From contig CAYMKL010000012.1 of the NCBI GenBank assembly GCA_964390805.1, positions 15,662 to 79,661 on the forward strand: 64,000 nucleotides of DNA, written 5' to 3'. The position numbers and the translations under genes were made by a program. This document shows, in pieces, positions 28,901 to 36,747 of this stretch. Below the pieces are notes generated by a model that worked only from the letters and a program-made list of their open reading frames with translations, was not told where the DNA came from and made no database searches. Every line of letters begins with the position of its first letter. Position 1 is the first letter of the stretch. The DNA comes from CAYMKL01 sp964390805. Lineage in GTDB: Bacteria; Chloroflexota; Anaerolineae; VGOG01.

Positions 28901-29256
28901 TCGGTCATTTCTGTCAGCGTCCCGGGCGGGGTGGCCTGCATTATCCGTGTGATGTTCGTCTCCTGGCATATCGTTTGCCATTTGCCTGTGGGATCGGGTG
29001 GCATGCTCAGTGTACCCAGCCACATAGTGATCACCCCTGGATGGCCGGTCTGATAGGCGCGCGCGAAATCGCCTTGGGTCAGGCCCGCTCGGAAGTTGAT
29101 GGAGCGGCAGGTCCACTTCAGCTCATCCGGAGTGATGAAAACATCCAGATCAAGGATGCGAGGGAACAGTGCCAGGACAAAGATGGCGAGAACTATTAGC
29201 GCCTCCCACCCTTCGACTACGCTCAGGACAGGCTTTGCTTTGTGCTTTGTCTTCAT
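25963..29256 (-). CDS. GT-C glycosyltransferase (GT39-like) with three beta modules
   Basis: The 1097-residue protein is the sister of the one at 15095-18358: FITPDELKW (D44-E45), TGHPGVITMW, a helical core to about residue 420, a soluble domain, then three beta modules near residues 670-810, 820-950 and 960-1095. Two copies of the CTGAGC...TCGAAGG repeat are read in frame: KPVLSVVEGW just before the first helix (29211-29233) and PEQCPELVEGRSRRD in the soluble domain (27541-27580). The ATG overlaps the stop of the upstream gene by four bases (ATGA). It probably transfers a sugar from polyprenyl phosphate outside the membrane. Acceptor unknown. Confidence 0.8.
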   Translation of the reverse strand: MKTKHKAKPVLSVVEGWEALIVLAIFVLALFPRILDLDVFITPDELKWTCRSINFRAGLTQGDFARAYQTGHPGVITMWLGTLSMPPDPTGKWQTICQETNITRIMQATPPGTLTEMTEYLFAARRGVAILTAASAVIVYLMVRQLLDRRTALITAILIALDPFYLALSRVLHLDAIITALMTISLLSLLLYLKHQRPWPYLALSGAAAALAALNKAPALFLAPFAGLTLVAFGRYSGKSLLEIGQAFLLWALVAGLIGFVLWPALWVDPLGAITGVLGTSVDYAERPHSNLNFFWGQMRPDPGPWFYPVAWAFRTTPLVVLGLILSAILLIKNDQGQRATLVTLLAYGLLFAGFMTIGQKKFDRYILPIFPALNIVAAAGLNRLVETMNRRINRVNFYSIAVVLVLLLSAGLTLPYHPYYFPYYNPLVGGSTQAPHTLLVGWGEGLEKAANYLNQKKDAGELHVALRYTADFAPFFVGRTIHTESYDPATTDYVVIYVNQVQRDLNPEIIDRYYESQEPEYTVSLHGIDYAWVYPNLNYRAPMEYIASYAEADEASPEQCPELVEGRSRRDVILVSTPSLFAKHYDGDLPLYVMGRGWSEGGIVTELQKILGERRRLWYVKYLEEDPNPTLELIDYQLATHLFKVEEHAFPDIVLGRYQTFASPSFETSATQSPLDLNFEGELRLRGYGLVDKVAQWGKDLGIVFEWEALRDLNRYYAAFIHLVDEQGHTWGQGDKWLMNEALIPTAGWQGGEVVLDRYSVSLVKGTPPGRYSLRIGLYDRVSRGRLEIRDSEGVLLGDSYELGTIEVKNSPLMLSPEDLEIGHPLEWNLTGQLKLLGYDLDEEEVAFGEEFTLTLYWQALREMEEDYNLVVQLRGENRVWAEGRYVLGSEYYPTSQWREGEALWNRHELEVDPEAPFVEGTLEIDLLDAEGRSLLGEALALTEMGIQGRRFEAPLIQHPMEVDLAGKMALLGYDLEAEEIKAGDTVHLTLYWRAQGEMDISYTVFTQLLGKDDKLWGQKDGIPMQGRHPTTQWKEGEVIVDEYDIAPKEGIPTGRYRLGVGMYDLETRDRLPAFDKQGTRLPQDWIVLGEVRVED

Positions 29257-31871
29257 GGGATGACAGTCACCTCTCTCAATGAGATAGCATCTCCTTCGCG
29301 AGCTTTTCCGCCCGTCTCCCCTCGTTCATTAGATATCTTCATCCGTCGGCCGGCCAAGGGCTCATACATGCCGACGAGGATAGGATAGCTCCCGGCTGGC
29401 GTGTGGGGTGCGATCAGTAAACTGTATCTATCCACGATCACTTCACCCGGTACCCAGGTTGTAGTGGGGCGAGTTCCGCAGGCCGGCACGTGGTCTTCTT
29501 GCCCCCACATGCGCTCAGTTTCCAGGTGAACGAAGACCTTGTAGTCTTCTTCCAGCTTCTCGGACCCTCGCCAATACAGCGTCAGGAGCAAGGCATCACC
29601 CCGCTTTATCCTAGCACTATCCAGATCGTAACCTATGAGCTTAACCTTGTTTTCCAGGTTCACTTCGAGGGGATGCTGAATCAAGCTGGCCAGATCATAT
29701 GCCGGTATTCCGTCATCCAACTCGGGCGATGCCATTTCGCTGTCGTAAAGAGACTCGTAGTCTTTCACTCTGTAGGTCGTGACTCCAGGCGGGTTAGCTT
29801 GCCCGCGTTCGTAGATGCGCAATTTCGGTTCGTCATCCACCAACACTATGCCCGTGAGCCCGTAATCCTTTTCTATCTCGTCGAGAGGGATCCTTTGCTC
29901 GTCCTGGACATTCTCAGCGACAAAGTAGCACTGCGGGTTGTAGGAGCAGCGCAGTTCCCCGCGCGTGTACCAATGTGTGATGAAACTCTCCTCATTGCTG
30001 TCATAGTCGCCTTTTAAGACGCCTGCATCATAGAGATAACCTATGATCTTCCATCCAGCTCTATAGGGGAATCCGAACCATCCTTGCTGCTGAGGAAGCT
30101 CATCACCGTAAAAGGTCCAATAATACCTATTCCTGTGACTGGGATATGTTCGCTTGTACTCCGGGTTATGTTGGATGAAGACAAAATAGACATAATAGGC
30201 GCAAATTGCATATAGCACTACAGAAGCAAAACTCCAAATTCCAACTTCCAACTTCCAACCTCCAACCTCCAATTTCCAACTTCCAACCTTCAGTTTCCAA
30301 ATCCTATCCAAGGCTATTCCCCCCATAAGGGCCCAGGAGGGGAAAGATACGTAGAAATGAGTCCTGGGGCTTGCGAACAGAAAAGCGTAGAAGAGAAAGG
30401 GCAAGGCGCACCACAGGAGGCTGGCTTTCACTTCAGGCGAGGGGTGCCGGGAAAACAAGAGGACTATTAAGAACACCACAAAGAAGGCGATAGCGTAATT
30501 CAGCTCCCCAATCTGCCACATTGAGGGAGATATGAACATCGCTCCGAGGCCTGCGATGAACAGAAGGGGAAGGAGGATGGCCATAGATTTCCTTGGAGAA
30601 ACCTTATGCAGTTGGATGGCGACCATTATCACGAATAGTAATATCAGGAAAACAATATAATATGTGGAGTTGTACACCGTGCTCAGGGCAAAAAACTCGT
30701 TGAGGTTGTTGTGAAAAATGCTGCCACCAGCCACAGTTCTGATCTTAAGGTACGTCTGAACCTCTTCGAAATGGGGGTGGCGTAGTAGAGGCACATAGAA
30801 TGCCGAGAGGAGACAGAGGATGATGAACGAAGACACGAGCAGAGATGGGAGATCGCCCTTGAAGCAACTGGGGCACAGGTGATGTTTTCTCAGACAGAGG
30901 TAGACCACAACTGGTACTGCGAAGACGGCATCGTAGTGAGCCAGAAGGCCCACTCCAAGGAACAACGCGCCCAACATCGCATACGGATGCCCGTTGGCCT
31001 TCTCTCGGTAGAAGCGATAGTAACATAGTATGGAGAGCGCCATCATCAAGAATACGATGCTTTGGTATTGAACGATGCGGGAGAAGGCGACGAAGTAGCC
31101 GTTGATACTCAGGAGTAAAGCGGCGGCAAGACCGACGGAATCGTTGAACATCTCTCGGCCGATGAGAAAAACAACGATTATCCCCAAAAGGTTGGCTAGG
31201 GCAAAGGGGAGCCTCGCTGCAAATTCGTTGGTCTGACCCATGAGGGAGTAGAGCACAGTCGGGATCAATATCTCCGCTGGCCCCTTCTTGTGCAGGAAGA
31301 GCACATCATCTCGGCCTTGGATGGCCCCTGCTGCCTTCAGCATGACTTTAGCTTCATCGTCCTGAAATTCAGAGTAGCCGAGGAAGGTGAGCCTGAAGAA
31401 GGAAGCCAGGACAACGATCAAGACGACCTGCCAGATGACGCTTTTAGGCAGAGGGCTCCGTTGGTCAATCGCCCTCCCCCTTCGCCTGAGGCATAAGGCA
31501 AAGACGAGGATGAGGGCATCGTAGGCTAGGAGCACCAGGCGAGGTGTGATCGCCCCTGGCAGGTAGTGGATCGCCAAGCCCCCTAAGACCACAAGGGCAT
31601 AGCCGATCCCAAAGGTGAACACGGCCCTTTCCAGCAGGTTCAGAGGATCGGTCTTGGAGAAAAGAAGGAAGGTGAGCGTGTAACCTGGCAGAAAGCAAAG
31701 CAGCAGTAAGCTAAAGAGAAGCTGCAATGGAGTGAGCCCTGCGAAGAGTATGACCACATTCGCCAAAGCCGTTCCCACAAGGATATAGATACATCTTTTC
31801 AACTTCCAATCTCCAATCTCCAATCTCCAATCTCCAACCTCAAGACTTATCGAGGACCTCGCGCACGGCAT
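29253..31871 (-). CDS. GT-C glycosyltransferase with extra N-terminal helices and one beta module
   Basis: The 872-residue protein differs from the others. About 150 residues with four helices precede the acidic loop FQDDEAKVMLKAAGA, then come the helical core, a soluble part and a single beta module (about 735-865). The first 26 residues are a run of TTGGAGA/TTGGAAG heptads (SLEVGDWRLEIGDWKLK). The ATG at 31871 overlaps the GT2 gene by 32 bases, but a TTG just after the repeat, with GGAG eight bases ahead, is an alternative start. A second heptad block adds KLKVGSWKLEVGGWKLEVG (30226-30305) before a late helix. It is probably translated together with the adjacent GT2 gene, which could make its lipid-linked donor. 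Confidence 0.75.
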   Translation of the reverse strand: MPCARSSISLEVGDWRLEIGDWKLKRCIYILVGTALANVVILFAGLTPLQLLFSLLLLCFLPGYTLTFLLFSKTDPLNLLERAVFTFGIGYALVVLGGLAIHYLPGAITPRLVLLAYDALILVFALCLRRRGRAIDQRSPLPKSVIWQVVLIVVLASFFRLTFLGYSEFQDDEAKVMLKAAGAIQGRDDVLFLHKKGPAEILIPTVLYSLMGQTNEFAARLPFALANLLGIIVVFLIGREMFNDSVGLAAALLLSINGYFVAFSRIVQYQSIVFLMMALSILCYYRFYREKANGHPYAMLGALFLGVGLLAHYDAVFAVPVVVYLCLRKHHLCPSCFKGDLPSLLVSSFIILCLLSAFYVPLLRHPHFEEVQTYLKIRTVAGGSIFHNNLNEFFALSTVYNSTYYIVFLILLFVIMVAIQLHKVSPRKSMAILLPLLFIAGLGAMFISPSMWQIGELNYAIAFFVVFLIVLLFSRHPSPEVKASLLWCALPFLFYAFLFASPRTHFYVSFPSWALMGGIALDRIWKLKVGSWKLEVGGWKLEVGIWSFASVVLYAICAYYVYFVFIQHNPEYKRTYPSHRNRYYWTFYGDELPQQQGWFGFPYRAGWKIIGYLYDAGVLKGDYDSNEESFITHWYTRGELRCSYNPQCYFVAENVQDEQRIPLDEIEKDYGLTGIVLVDDEPKLRIYERGQANPPGVTTYRVKDYESLYDSEMASPELDDGIPAYDLASLIQHPLEVNLENKVKLIGYDLDSARIKRGDALLLTLYWRGSEKLEEDYKVFVHLETERMWGQEDHVPACGTRPTTTWVPGEVIVDRYSLLIAPHTPAGSYPILVGMYEPLAGRRMKISNERGETGGKAREGDAISLREVTVIP

Positions 31872-32784
31872 AGATCGGCTTGTTCTGGGACTCGTAGTAG
31901 GTGCGCACCACCAGTTCCCCCAAGAGCCCCATGCTGATAAACTGCACGCCCATCACCATCAGCAATATCGCCAGGAGAAGCAGAGGTCGGTCGCCAATGT
32001 CCTGGCCGAGGGCAAACTTGACGAAGGACAGATACCCTCCCAGAACAGTGCCTGCGGCGAAGCTTATCAGCCCGAGTCCACCGAAGATGTGAATCGGCCT
32101 GGTGGAATAGCTCAGCAGGAAGCGCACGGTCAGGAGATCCAGGAGCACCCTGGCGGTGCGGGAGAGACCGTATTTGGACTTGCCGAAGCGCCGGGCGTAG
32201 TGACGCACGGGTACTTCGGCTACGGAGACCCCCATCCAGTTGGCGATGGCGGGGATGAAACGGTGCAATTCACCATAGAGCTGGACATTCTTCACCACCT
32301 CGCGGCGATAGGCTTTCAGGGAGCAGCCGTAGTCGTGCAACTGCACCCCGGTGACCTGGGAGATGAGCCAGTTGGCCATCATCGAAGGGAGGCGGCGGGT
32401 CACGAAGGGGTCCTGGCGGTGCAGCCGCCAGCCGCTGACCACGTCGTATCCCTCCTCGATCTTCTCCAGGAGCAGGGGGATGTCGGCGGGGTCGTTCTGG
32501 AGGTCGGCGTCCATGGTGATCACCACCTCGCCCCGGGAGCGGTCGAAACCAGCGGCGAAGGCTGCCGTTTGCCCGAAGTTGCGGCGGAAGCGGATCACCT
32601 TGAGTCGCCCGTTGCCCTCGTGCAGTCTCTTGAGGATATCGAAACTCCCGTCGGTGCTCCCATCGTCTACGATGATGATCTCATACTCTTGACCTATCGC
32701 CTCCAGAGTTTCCTTCAACTGCTCATAGAGCAGCTCTACGTTCTCTTCCTCGTTGTAGAGAGGGATGACAATGGATAGGTTCAT
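31840..32784 (-). CDS. GT2 polyprenyl-phosphate sugar synthase (DPM1/ArnC-like)
   Basis: This 314-residue enzyme has an N-terminal GT-A domain (LSIVIPLYNEEENVELL, IIIVDDGSTDGS, MDADLQNDPADI) and two C-terminal helices (about 230-290), the layout of ArnC/GtrB-type transferases. These move a sugar from a nucleotide donor to polyprenyl phosphate at the inner face of the membrane. The product is the donor type used by GT-C enzymes, so its place directly upstream of ten GT-C genes fits. The metal-binding DAD triad is intact. An AGAGGTGA-type ribosome site precedes the ATG. The sugar cannot be told. Confidence 0.88.
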   Translation of the reverse strand: MNLSIVIPLYNEEENVELLYEQLKETLEAIGQEYEIIIVDDGSTDGSFDILKRLHEGNGRLKVIRFRRNFGQTAAFAAGFDRSRGEVVITMDADLQNDPADIPLLLEKIEEGYDVVSGWRLHRQDPFVTRRLPSMMANWLISQVTGVQLHDYGCSLKAYRREVVKNVQLYGELHRFIPAIANWMGVSVAEVPVRHYARRFGKSKYGLSRTARVLLDLLTVRFLLSYSTRPIHIFGGLGLISFAAGTVLGGYLSFVKFALGQDIGDRPLLLLAILLMVMGVQFISMGLLGELVVRTYYESQNKPIYAVREVLDKS

Positions 32785-32807
32785 CTTTTTTCACCTCTGG
32801 TGCACTT

Positions 32808-33749
32808 TCACATTCTATCCTCCACATACCCCCGCACCCCCTCGAAAGCATACAGCACCCCGCCGATCAAACCGGTGGCCACGTTCAGGGCATAGAACAG
32901 GAGGGACATGGCTAGGGCCAGGGGTGCGGAGACACCGGCCTGGGCGAACAGGTAGATGTATGCCCCCTCTCGCACGCCCAATCCGCTCAGCGAGATGGGC
33001 AGAGTCAGCAGGAAGGAGATGAGCGGGATGAATAGCAAGAAATATGAGAGGGAAATCTCCACTTCCAGCGAGAGGGCTATAAGGTAGTTGACGGCGATGA
33101 GCAAGACGTTGAAAACGAACGAGACAGCGAGCGCGCCGCCGATGGCTCTGGGGCCGCAAGCGTATACTGCCTCGTAGAGTTCTCCGAGTTGCTTTATCTT
33201 GGCCATGATCTTCAAAAGCCCCCACCTCTCCAGCCAATCCCGCCGCAATACCAGGCCCAGTCCGACCCAACTCCCCAGGCAGAGGAGCAGAATCGTCGCT
33301 GCCACGTTGGGAGTGATCAACCGATAGCTGAATGGGAGCGCCAGCAGGGCTATCAGGAAGAGTACCAGGAGACCGGTCGCTCGGTCGAGCAGCACCGTGC
33401 CGACGGACTCGATAGGCCGCTTGCTCTGCTTAGACAGTTCGTAAACCCGCACCACGTCCCCTCCGATGCCGGTGGGCAGGATGTTGTTGAAGAAGGTCCC
33501 TACAAAGTAAAGATTGGTCAACTTTGATAAGGGGGTGTCCATCCCCAGTGCACTAAGCAGGATTCGCCATCGGTAGGCTCGAACGACGATGCCCACCAGG
33601 TAAAGCACGAAAGCCGCTGCCAGGTGGGGGAGCTTTGCTTTTCCCAGTGTTTGGAGGGTCTGCTGCCAGCCCACTTGCTTGACTAGAATAGCCAGCAGAA
33701 CCAGGCTGAGGCCGATCTTGAGCAGATTCAGCAGCTTGTCTTTTCTCAT
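32808..33749 (-). CDS. Flippase-like integral membrane protein (LPG synthase TM / UPF0104 family)
   Basis: The protein has 313 residues and about eight helices, and matches the lysylphosphatidylglycerol synthase transmembrane / AglD-associated family (TIGR00374-like). The key stretches are FVGTFFNNILPTGIGGDVVR and PISLSGLGVREGAYIYLF. Relatives are found in glycan loci and are suspected to move lipid-linked sugars, but the function is not settled. The chosen ATG (33749) has GGGAG ten bases upstream. The open frame continues 13 codons further to 33788, into an ATACGCA heptad repeat, and that longer start lacks a ribosome site. It is 23 bases upstream of the GT2 gene. Confidence 0.8.
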   Translation of the reverse strand: MRKDKLLNLLKIGLSLVLLAILVKQVGWQQTLQTLGKAKLPHLAAAFVLYLVGIVVRAYRWRILLSALGMDTPLSKLTNLYFVGTFFNNILPTGIGGDVVRVYELSKQSKRPIESVGTVLLDRATGLLVLFLIALLALPFSYRLITPNVAATILLLCLGSWVGLGLVLRRDWLERWGLLKIMAKIKQLGELYEAVYACGPRAIGGALAVSFVFNVLLIAVNYLIALSLEVEISLSYFLLFIPLISFLLTLPISLSGLGVREGAYIYLFAQAGVSAPLALAMSLLFYALNVATGLIGGVLYAFEGVRGYVEDRM

Positions 33750-33775
33750 CCATCTCTCCCAGTAACGCATGCTTG

Positions 33776-33827
33776 ACGGAACACGCAATACGGAATACGA
33801 GCGTGTTGCGTATTGCGTATTCCGTTC
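33776..33827. repeat. Inverted ATACGCA/GTATTGC heptad repeat
   Basis: Heptads ACACGCA, ATACGGA, ATACGAG are followed by the inverted set GTGTTGC, GTATTGC, GTATTCC. It fills the spacer between the flippase-like gene and the GT4 gene. Confidence 0.65.
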
Positions 33828-35118
33828 AGGCGCTAACGCTTTCCGAGGAATCTCGCCGTAGGATTTCTTCGTAAAGCGATTCTGTCTTTTCGGCGATGTT
33901 TCCCCAGGTGAAGTCCTGAGCCAATCTGGCAGCTCCCTCGCCTAGACGGTGTCGCAGCCAGGCATCCCTGGTCAGCCTGGCTATGGCCTCGGCCAGGGCA
34001 GCAGGGGCATCGGGCGGAACGAGGAGGATGTTCTCCCCGTGCCGCAACTCGGGCACGTCAACCCGTGGGCGGGTGCTGACGATGGGCAGGCCGTGGGCGA
34101 GAGCCGCCATGAAGCTTCCTCGTCGGAAGGAGGCACCGTCCCGGTAGGGGAGCACGCAGATGTCGGAGGCCAGGAGGTTGGCCGAAACCTCTGGCTGGGG
34201 AGTATAGCCTGTCCAAATCACCCTATCCGTCAGGCCCAACTCTTCGATCAAACCTTCGACTTTCTTTAGATAGGCCACGTTGGTAGGATCGCTGGACCCC
34301 ACCTTGCCCCCCACTACCATTAGTTGGATATTGGATATTGGATATTGGATATTGGAGGTTGACTGCACTAACTTATCCAGGGCGCGCACCAGAGTTTCGC
34401 CCCCTTTGCTCTCGTTGAGGAAGCCGAAGTAGGAGATCAAAAGGTCGTCAGGCTTCAGGCCCCAGCGAGCTCGCCAGGCCTGCCGATCATAGCCTGTCGG
34501 CGGTTTTGGACTGATGTTGGAGCCGATGGGGATAAGCGATAGGGAACGGATAAGCGAATAATTGGACAGTCTGGCGAGATCCTCGGCGTTAGTGACAATG
34601 ACTGCATCGCTCCAGCGGGCCAGGGCCAGGTTCACCCACCAGCGTAGGCGGCCAGCCTTGGGAAAGAGGTACGGTACCTTCAGATCGTGGAAGGTAACCA
34701 CGGTCAGCGGATGGCCTTCGGCAGAACGGATAAACGGATACGCTGATGTGCCTGTCCGTTGGTCAAGCCGATTTCGGCCCAGACGCCTACGCATACGTGA
34801 TAAGTGGAGGCGCAGCGGGAAGAGGTTGATGGCCGGATGTATCCCGTAGGCGGCTGCTTGATATTGGATGTTGACGATGTCTGGGCAGATCTTGCTCAGA
34901 AGCCCAATGATGCGTCGCCAAGAACCCCAGCCCCAGTCGCAGATGCTGCGATGGACGATTACGGGGTTTCGGGTTGCGGGCTGCGTGTTGGGTGAGGCGT
35001 TGGTGATCACATGGACTTCGTGACCGAGTGCCCTCAGTGCCTGTCCCAGTTCGTGGGTGAAATCGCCCACGCCGCCTTGCATTGGGGGGAATTCGCCGGT
35101 GATCAATCCAATGCGCAT
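33826..35118 (-). CDS. GT4 family glycosyltransferase
   Basis: The 430-residue protein has the GT-B fold: an N-terminal glycine-rich loop (GLITGEFPPMQGGVGDFTHEL) and a C-terminal donor site with DICVLPYRDGASFRRGSF and E-x7-E-like features (VDVPELRHGENILLV). It is a retaining, nucleotide-sugar-dependent cytoplasmic transferase. An in-frame CCAATAT heptad run (34322-34356) inserts STSNIQYPISNIQ between the conserved helix DKLVQ and the strand LMVVGGK of the Rossmann-like C-terminal domain. That is a surface turn in this fold. The gene lies between the nucleotidyltransferase-like gene and the flippase-like gene. Donor sugar unknown. Confidence 0.88.
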   Translation of the reverse strand: MRIGLITGEFPPMQGGVGDFTHELGQALRALGHEVHVITNASPNTQPATRNPVIVHRSICDWGWGSWRRIIGLLSKICPDIVNIQYQAAAYGIHPAINLFPLRLHLSRMRRRLGRNRLDQRTGTSAYPFIRSAEGHPLTVVTFHDLKVPYLFPKAGRLRWWVNLALARWSDAVIVTNAEDLARLSNYSLIRSLSLIPIGSNISPKPPTGYDRQAWRARWGLKPDDLLISYFGFLNESKGGETLVRALDKLVQSTSNIQYPISNIQLMVVGGKVGSSDPTNVAYLKKVEGLIEELGLTDRVIWTGYTPQPEVSANLLASDICVLPYRDGASFRRGSFMAALAHGLPIVSTRPRVDVPELRHGENILLVPPDAPAALAEAIARLTRDAWLRHRLGEGAARLAQDFTWGNIAEKTESLYEEILRRDSSESVSA

Positions 35119-35154
35119 TTGTTCACTCGCTCAGAAGACAGGGATTGGCAGGAT

Positions 35155-35676
35155 TCAACGGATTTGCTCGCGCAACGGCTCCGGCAGCAAGGCCATCAGG
35201 TGCGGGTGTGTTTCAACCAGGCGCATAATGTCCGCCAAGTCCTTCTGGCGCTTGCTGGCACGCCGGTCTGGGTCAGAGAAGGCCCAGATCTTTCCTTGAA
35301 GGACGTCCTCTAAAGCCGCGACCGAGACCTCATATCCCAGTACCATTCGCCGCGAGGCGCGGGCCACAAAGTCCTGATATTTGGGATCGGTTTGCAGTTG
35401 AATGCGCAGGTCCGAGGAGAGACTTGATATGTTGATGCTATGGGGGAACCTGTGGACTGTAAAATGCTGTTCCAGACTTTCCACCAGTTCATCCACTCGG
35501 TCAGAGATGACCACCAGGTCCAGGTCCAGGCTGACGACCGGCTCGGCGTAGGCGTTAACAGCCAGGCCACCGATGACGCAAAACGGCACATCTTCCTCCT
35601 CCAGAAGGTCCAGGAAATCCTGCAAGAAGCTCTCTTGGCTGTTAGTGATTTTGTTCGTGAATTCTCGCTCGTTCAT
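35155..35676 (-). CDS. Nucleotidyltransferase-superfamily protein (AbiEii/DUF6036-like), possible orphan toxin
   Basis: The chosen ATG (35676) overlaps the stop of the upstream GT2 gene by four bases and gives 173 residues. The longer open frame upstream is a shadow of that GT2 gene. The N-terminal half has VPFCVIGGLAVNAYAEPVVSLDLDLVV, a GG-A(V/L)-(x)n-S-x-D-L-D pattern of the nucleotidyltransferase fold seen in AbiEii-type proteins and related housekeeping nucleotidyltransferases. The C-terminal half has EDVLQGKIWAFSDPDRRASKRQKDLADIMRL, a helix and basic patch common in this group. No AbiEi-like antitoxin is next to it. It may be an orphan or may work with an unlinked partner. Target unknown. 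Confidence 0.65.
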   Translation of the reverse strand: MNEREFTNKITNSQESFLQDFLDLLEEEDVPFCVIGGLAVNAYAEPVVSLDLDLVVISDRVDELVESLEQHFTVHRFPHSINISSLSSDLRIQLQTDPKYQDFVARASRRMVLGYEVSVAALEDVLQGKIWAFSDPDRRASKRQKDLADIMRLVETHPHLMALLPEPLREQIR

Positions 35677-36662
35677 TCGACTAACCTCGATTCTAATACT
35701 TGCCGATATGCCCTCACCCTCTCCGCTCGCAGCGGCCTCTTGTGTCCCACTAGCCATTTGAGGGCTTCGACGATCAGTTGGTAGAGATAGGTGGTCAGGA
35801 TGAATAGTCGCAATACCCCCGCTTGCCACGGGCCATGATGCTTGCAGAAATAGCGGATTTTGCTGCGCTGGAATTGGATGTGCTGGAAGGATTTGACTTG
35901 CTCGCTCGATTGTGCCCCATAGTGGATCACTCTGGCTGTGGGCAGGTAGACCACCTTCCATCCCTGTGCCTTGATCCGGTGACACCAATCCAACTCCTCG
36001 GAGTACATGAAGAAGCCCACGTCCAGTAGACCCACCTCTTCGATGGCCCTTCGGCGCGCCAGCAAACAGGCCCCAGTGACCCAGTCCACCTCTTGTATCT
36101 CATCGTCAGGTCGGTCTGCCACATAGTAGTGTCTGGTGATGCGGTTGTGGGAAAACCACTGTTGTAAGATGGTGCTTTCTAAGAAAGCTGTAGCCATGGT
36201 GGGGAAGCGGCGGCGTGAGGACTGGATGCTACCGTCGGGGTTCAGGAGCTGCGGTCCCAGTACCCCCACTCGGGCGTGGGCATCCATGTACTCGACCATT
36301 GTCGCCAGGGCGTCGCCAACGACCTCCGTGTCTGGGTTCAGCAGGAGGATGTGTCGCCCTCGGCTGGCGGCGATGCCCTGGTTGTTCCCCACGGTGAAGC
36401 CCACGTTCTCGCTGTTGGCGATGAGTTGCACCTGGGGGAACTCCGCTTCCACCATCGCCACGCTATCATCAGAAGAAGCGTTATCAACCACGATGACTTC
36501 GGTCTGGAAGTTGGAGGTTGGAAGTTGGAGGTTGGAGGTTGGACGTTGGATGTTGGACATGATGGAATGCAGGCAACGCCTCAACAGCTCGCATACGTTC
36601 CAGTTTACGATTGTGATGGACAGATCGCCTCCAATCTCCGATCTCCAATCTTCAGTATCCAA
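35673..36662 (-). CDS. GT2 glycosyltransferase (rhamnosyltransferase WbbL-like) with repeat insertion
   Basis: The 329-residue enzyme has LSITIVNWN, VIVVDNASSDDSV, LLLNPDTEVVGDAL and a WVTGACLLARR...DVGFFMYSEELDWCHRIK block, all typical of WbbL-like GT2 transferases. It adds a sugar from a nucleotide donor to a lipid-linked glycan at the inner membrane face. A TTGGAAG/TTGGAGG heptad run (about 36503-36560) inserts SNIQRPTSNLQLPTSNF between the first helix and the strand that leads to the donor-binding VDNASSD. The only in-frame start is a TTG at 36662, inside another heptad run, so the exact N-terminus is uncertain. GDP-D-rhamnose from gmd/rmd in this cluster is a plausible donor. Confidence 0.82.
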   Translation of the reverse strand: MDTEDWRSEIGGDLSITIVNWNVCELLRRCLHSIMSNIQRPTSNLQLPTSNFQTEVIVVDNASSDDSVAMVEAEFPQVQLIANSENVGFTVGNNQGIAASRGRHILLLNPDTEVVGDALATMVEYMDAHARVGVLGPQLLNPDGSIQSSRRRFPTMATAFLESTILQQWFSHNRITRHYYVADRPDDEIQEVDWVTGACLLARRRAIEEVGLLDVGFFMYSEELDWCHRIKAQGWKVVYLPTARVIHYGAQSSEQVKSFQHIQFQRSKIRYFCKHHGPWQAGVLRLFILTTYLYQLIVEALKWLVGHKRPLRAERVRAYRQVLESRLVE

Positions 36663-36685
36663 TATCCAACCTCCAATTGCTAAGA

Positions 36686-36705
36686 CGGCGGCTCCTAGGC
36701 CGCCG
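36686..36705. other. Intergenic hairpin
   Basis: CGGCGGC (36686-36692) pairs with GCCGCCG (36699-36705) around the loop TCCTAG. It lies between the polyprenyl synthase and GT2 genes, 42 bases after the stop of the former. There is no T-run, so it is not a clear terminator. It may limit 3' decay or be a small dispersed palindrome. Confidence 0.5.
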
Positions 36706-36747
36706 CGTCACAGACATGTACCACGAAGTGGGCACTCTCGGGGGTTC

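Noticed and set aside
35677..35988. Long N-terminal extension of the nucleotidyltransferase-like protein
   Set aside because: It lies in the coding region of the GT2 gene and has shadow-like composition. The ATG at 35676 with ATGA overlap fits better.
36686..36705. Intrinsic terminator after the polyprenyl synthase gene
   Set aside because: The stem is good but no T-run follows in the direction of transcription, and the next gene continues in the same direction.
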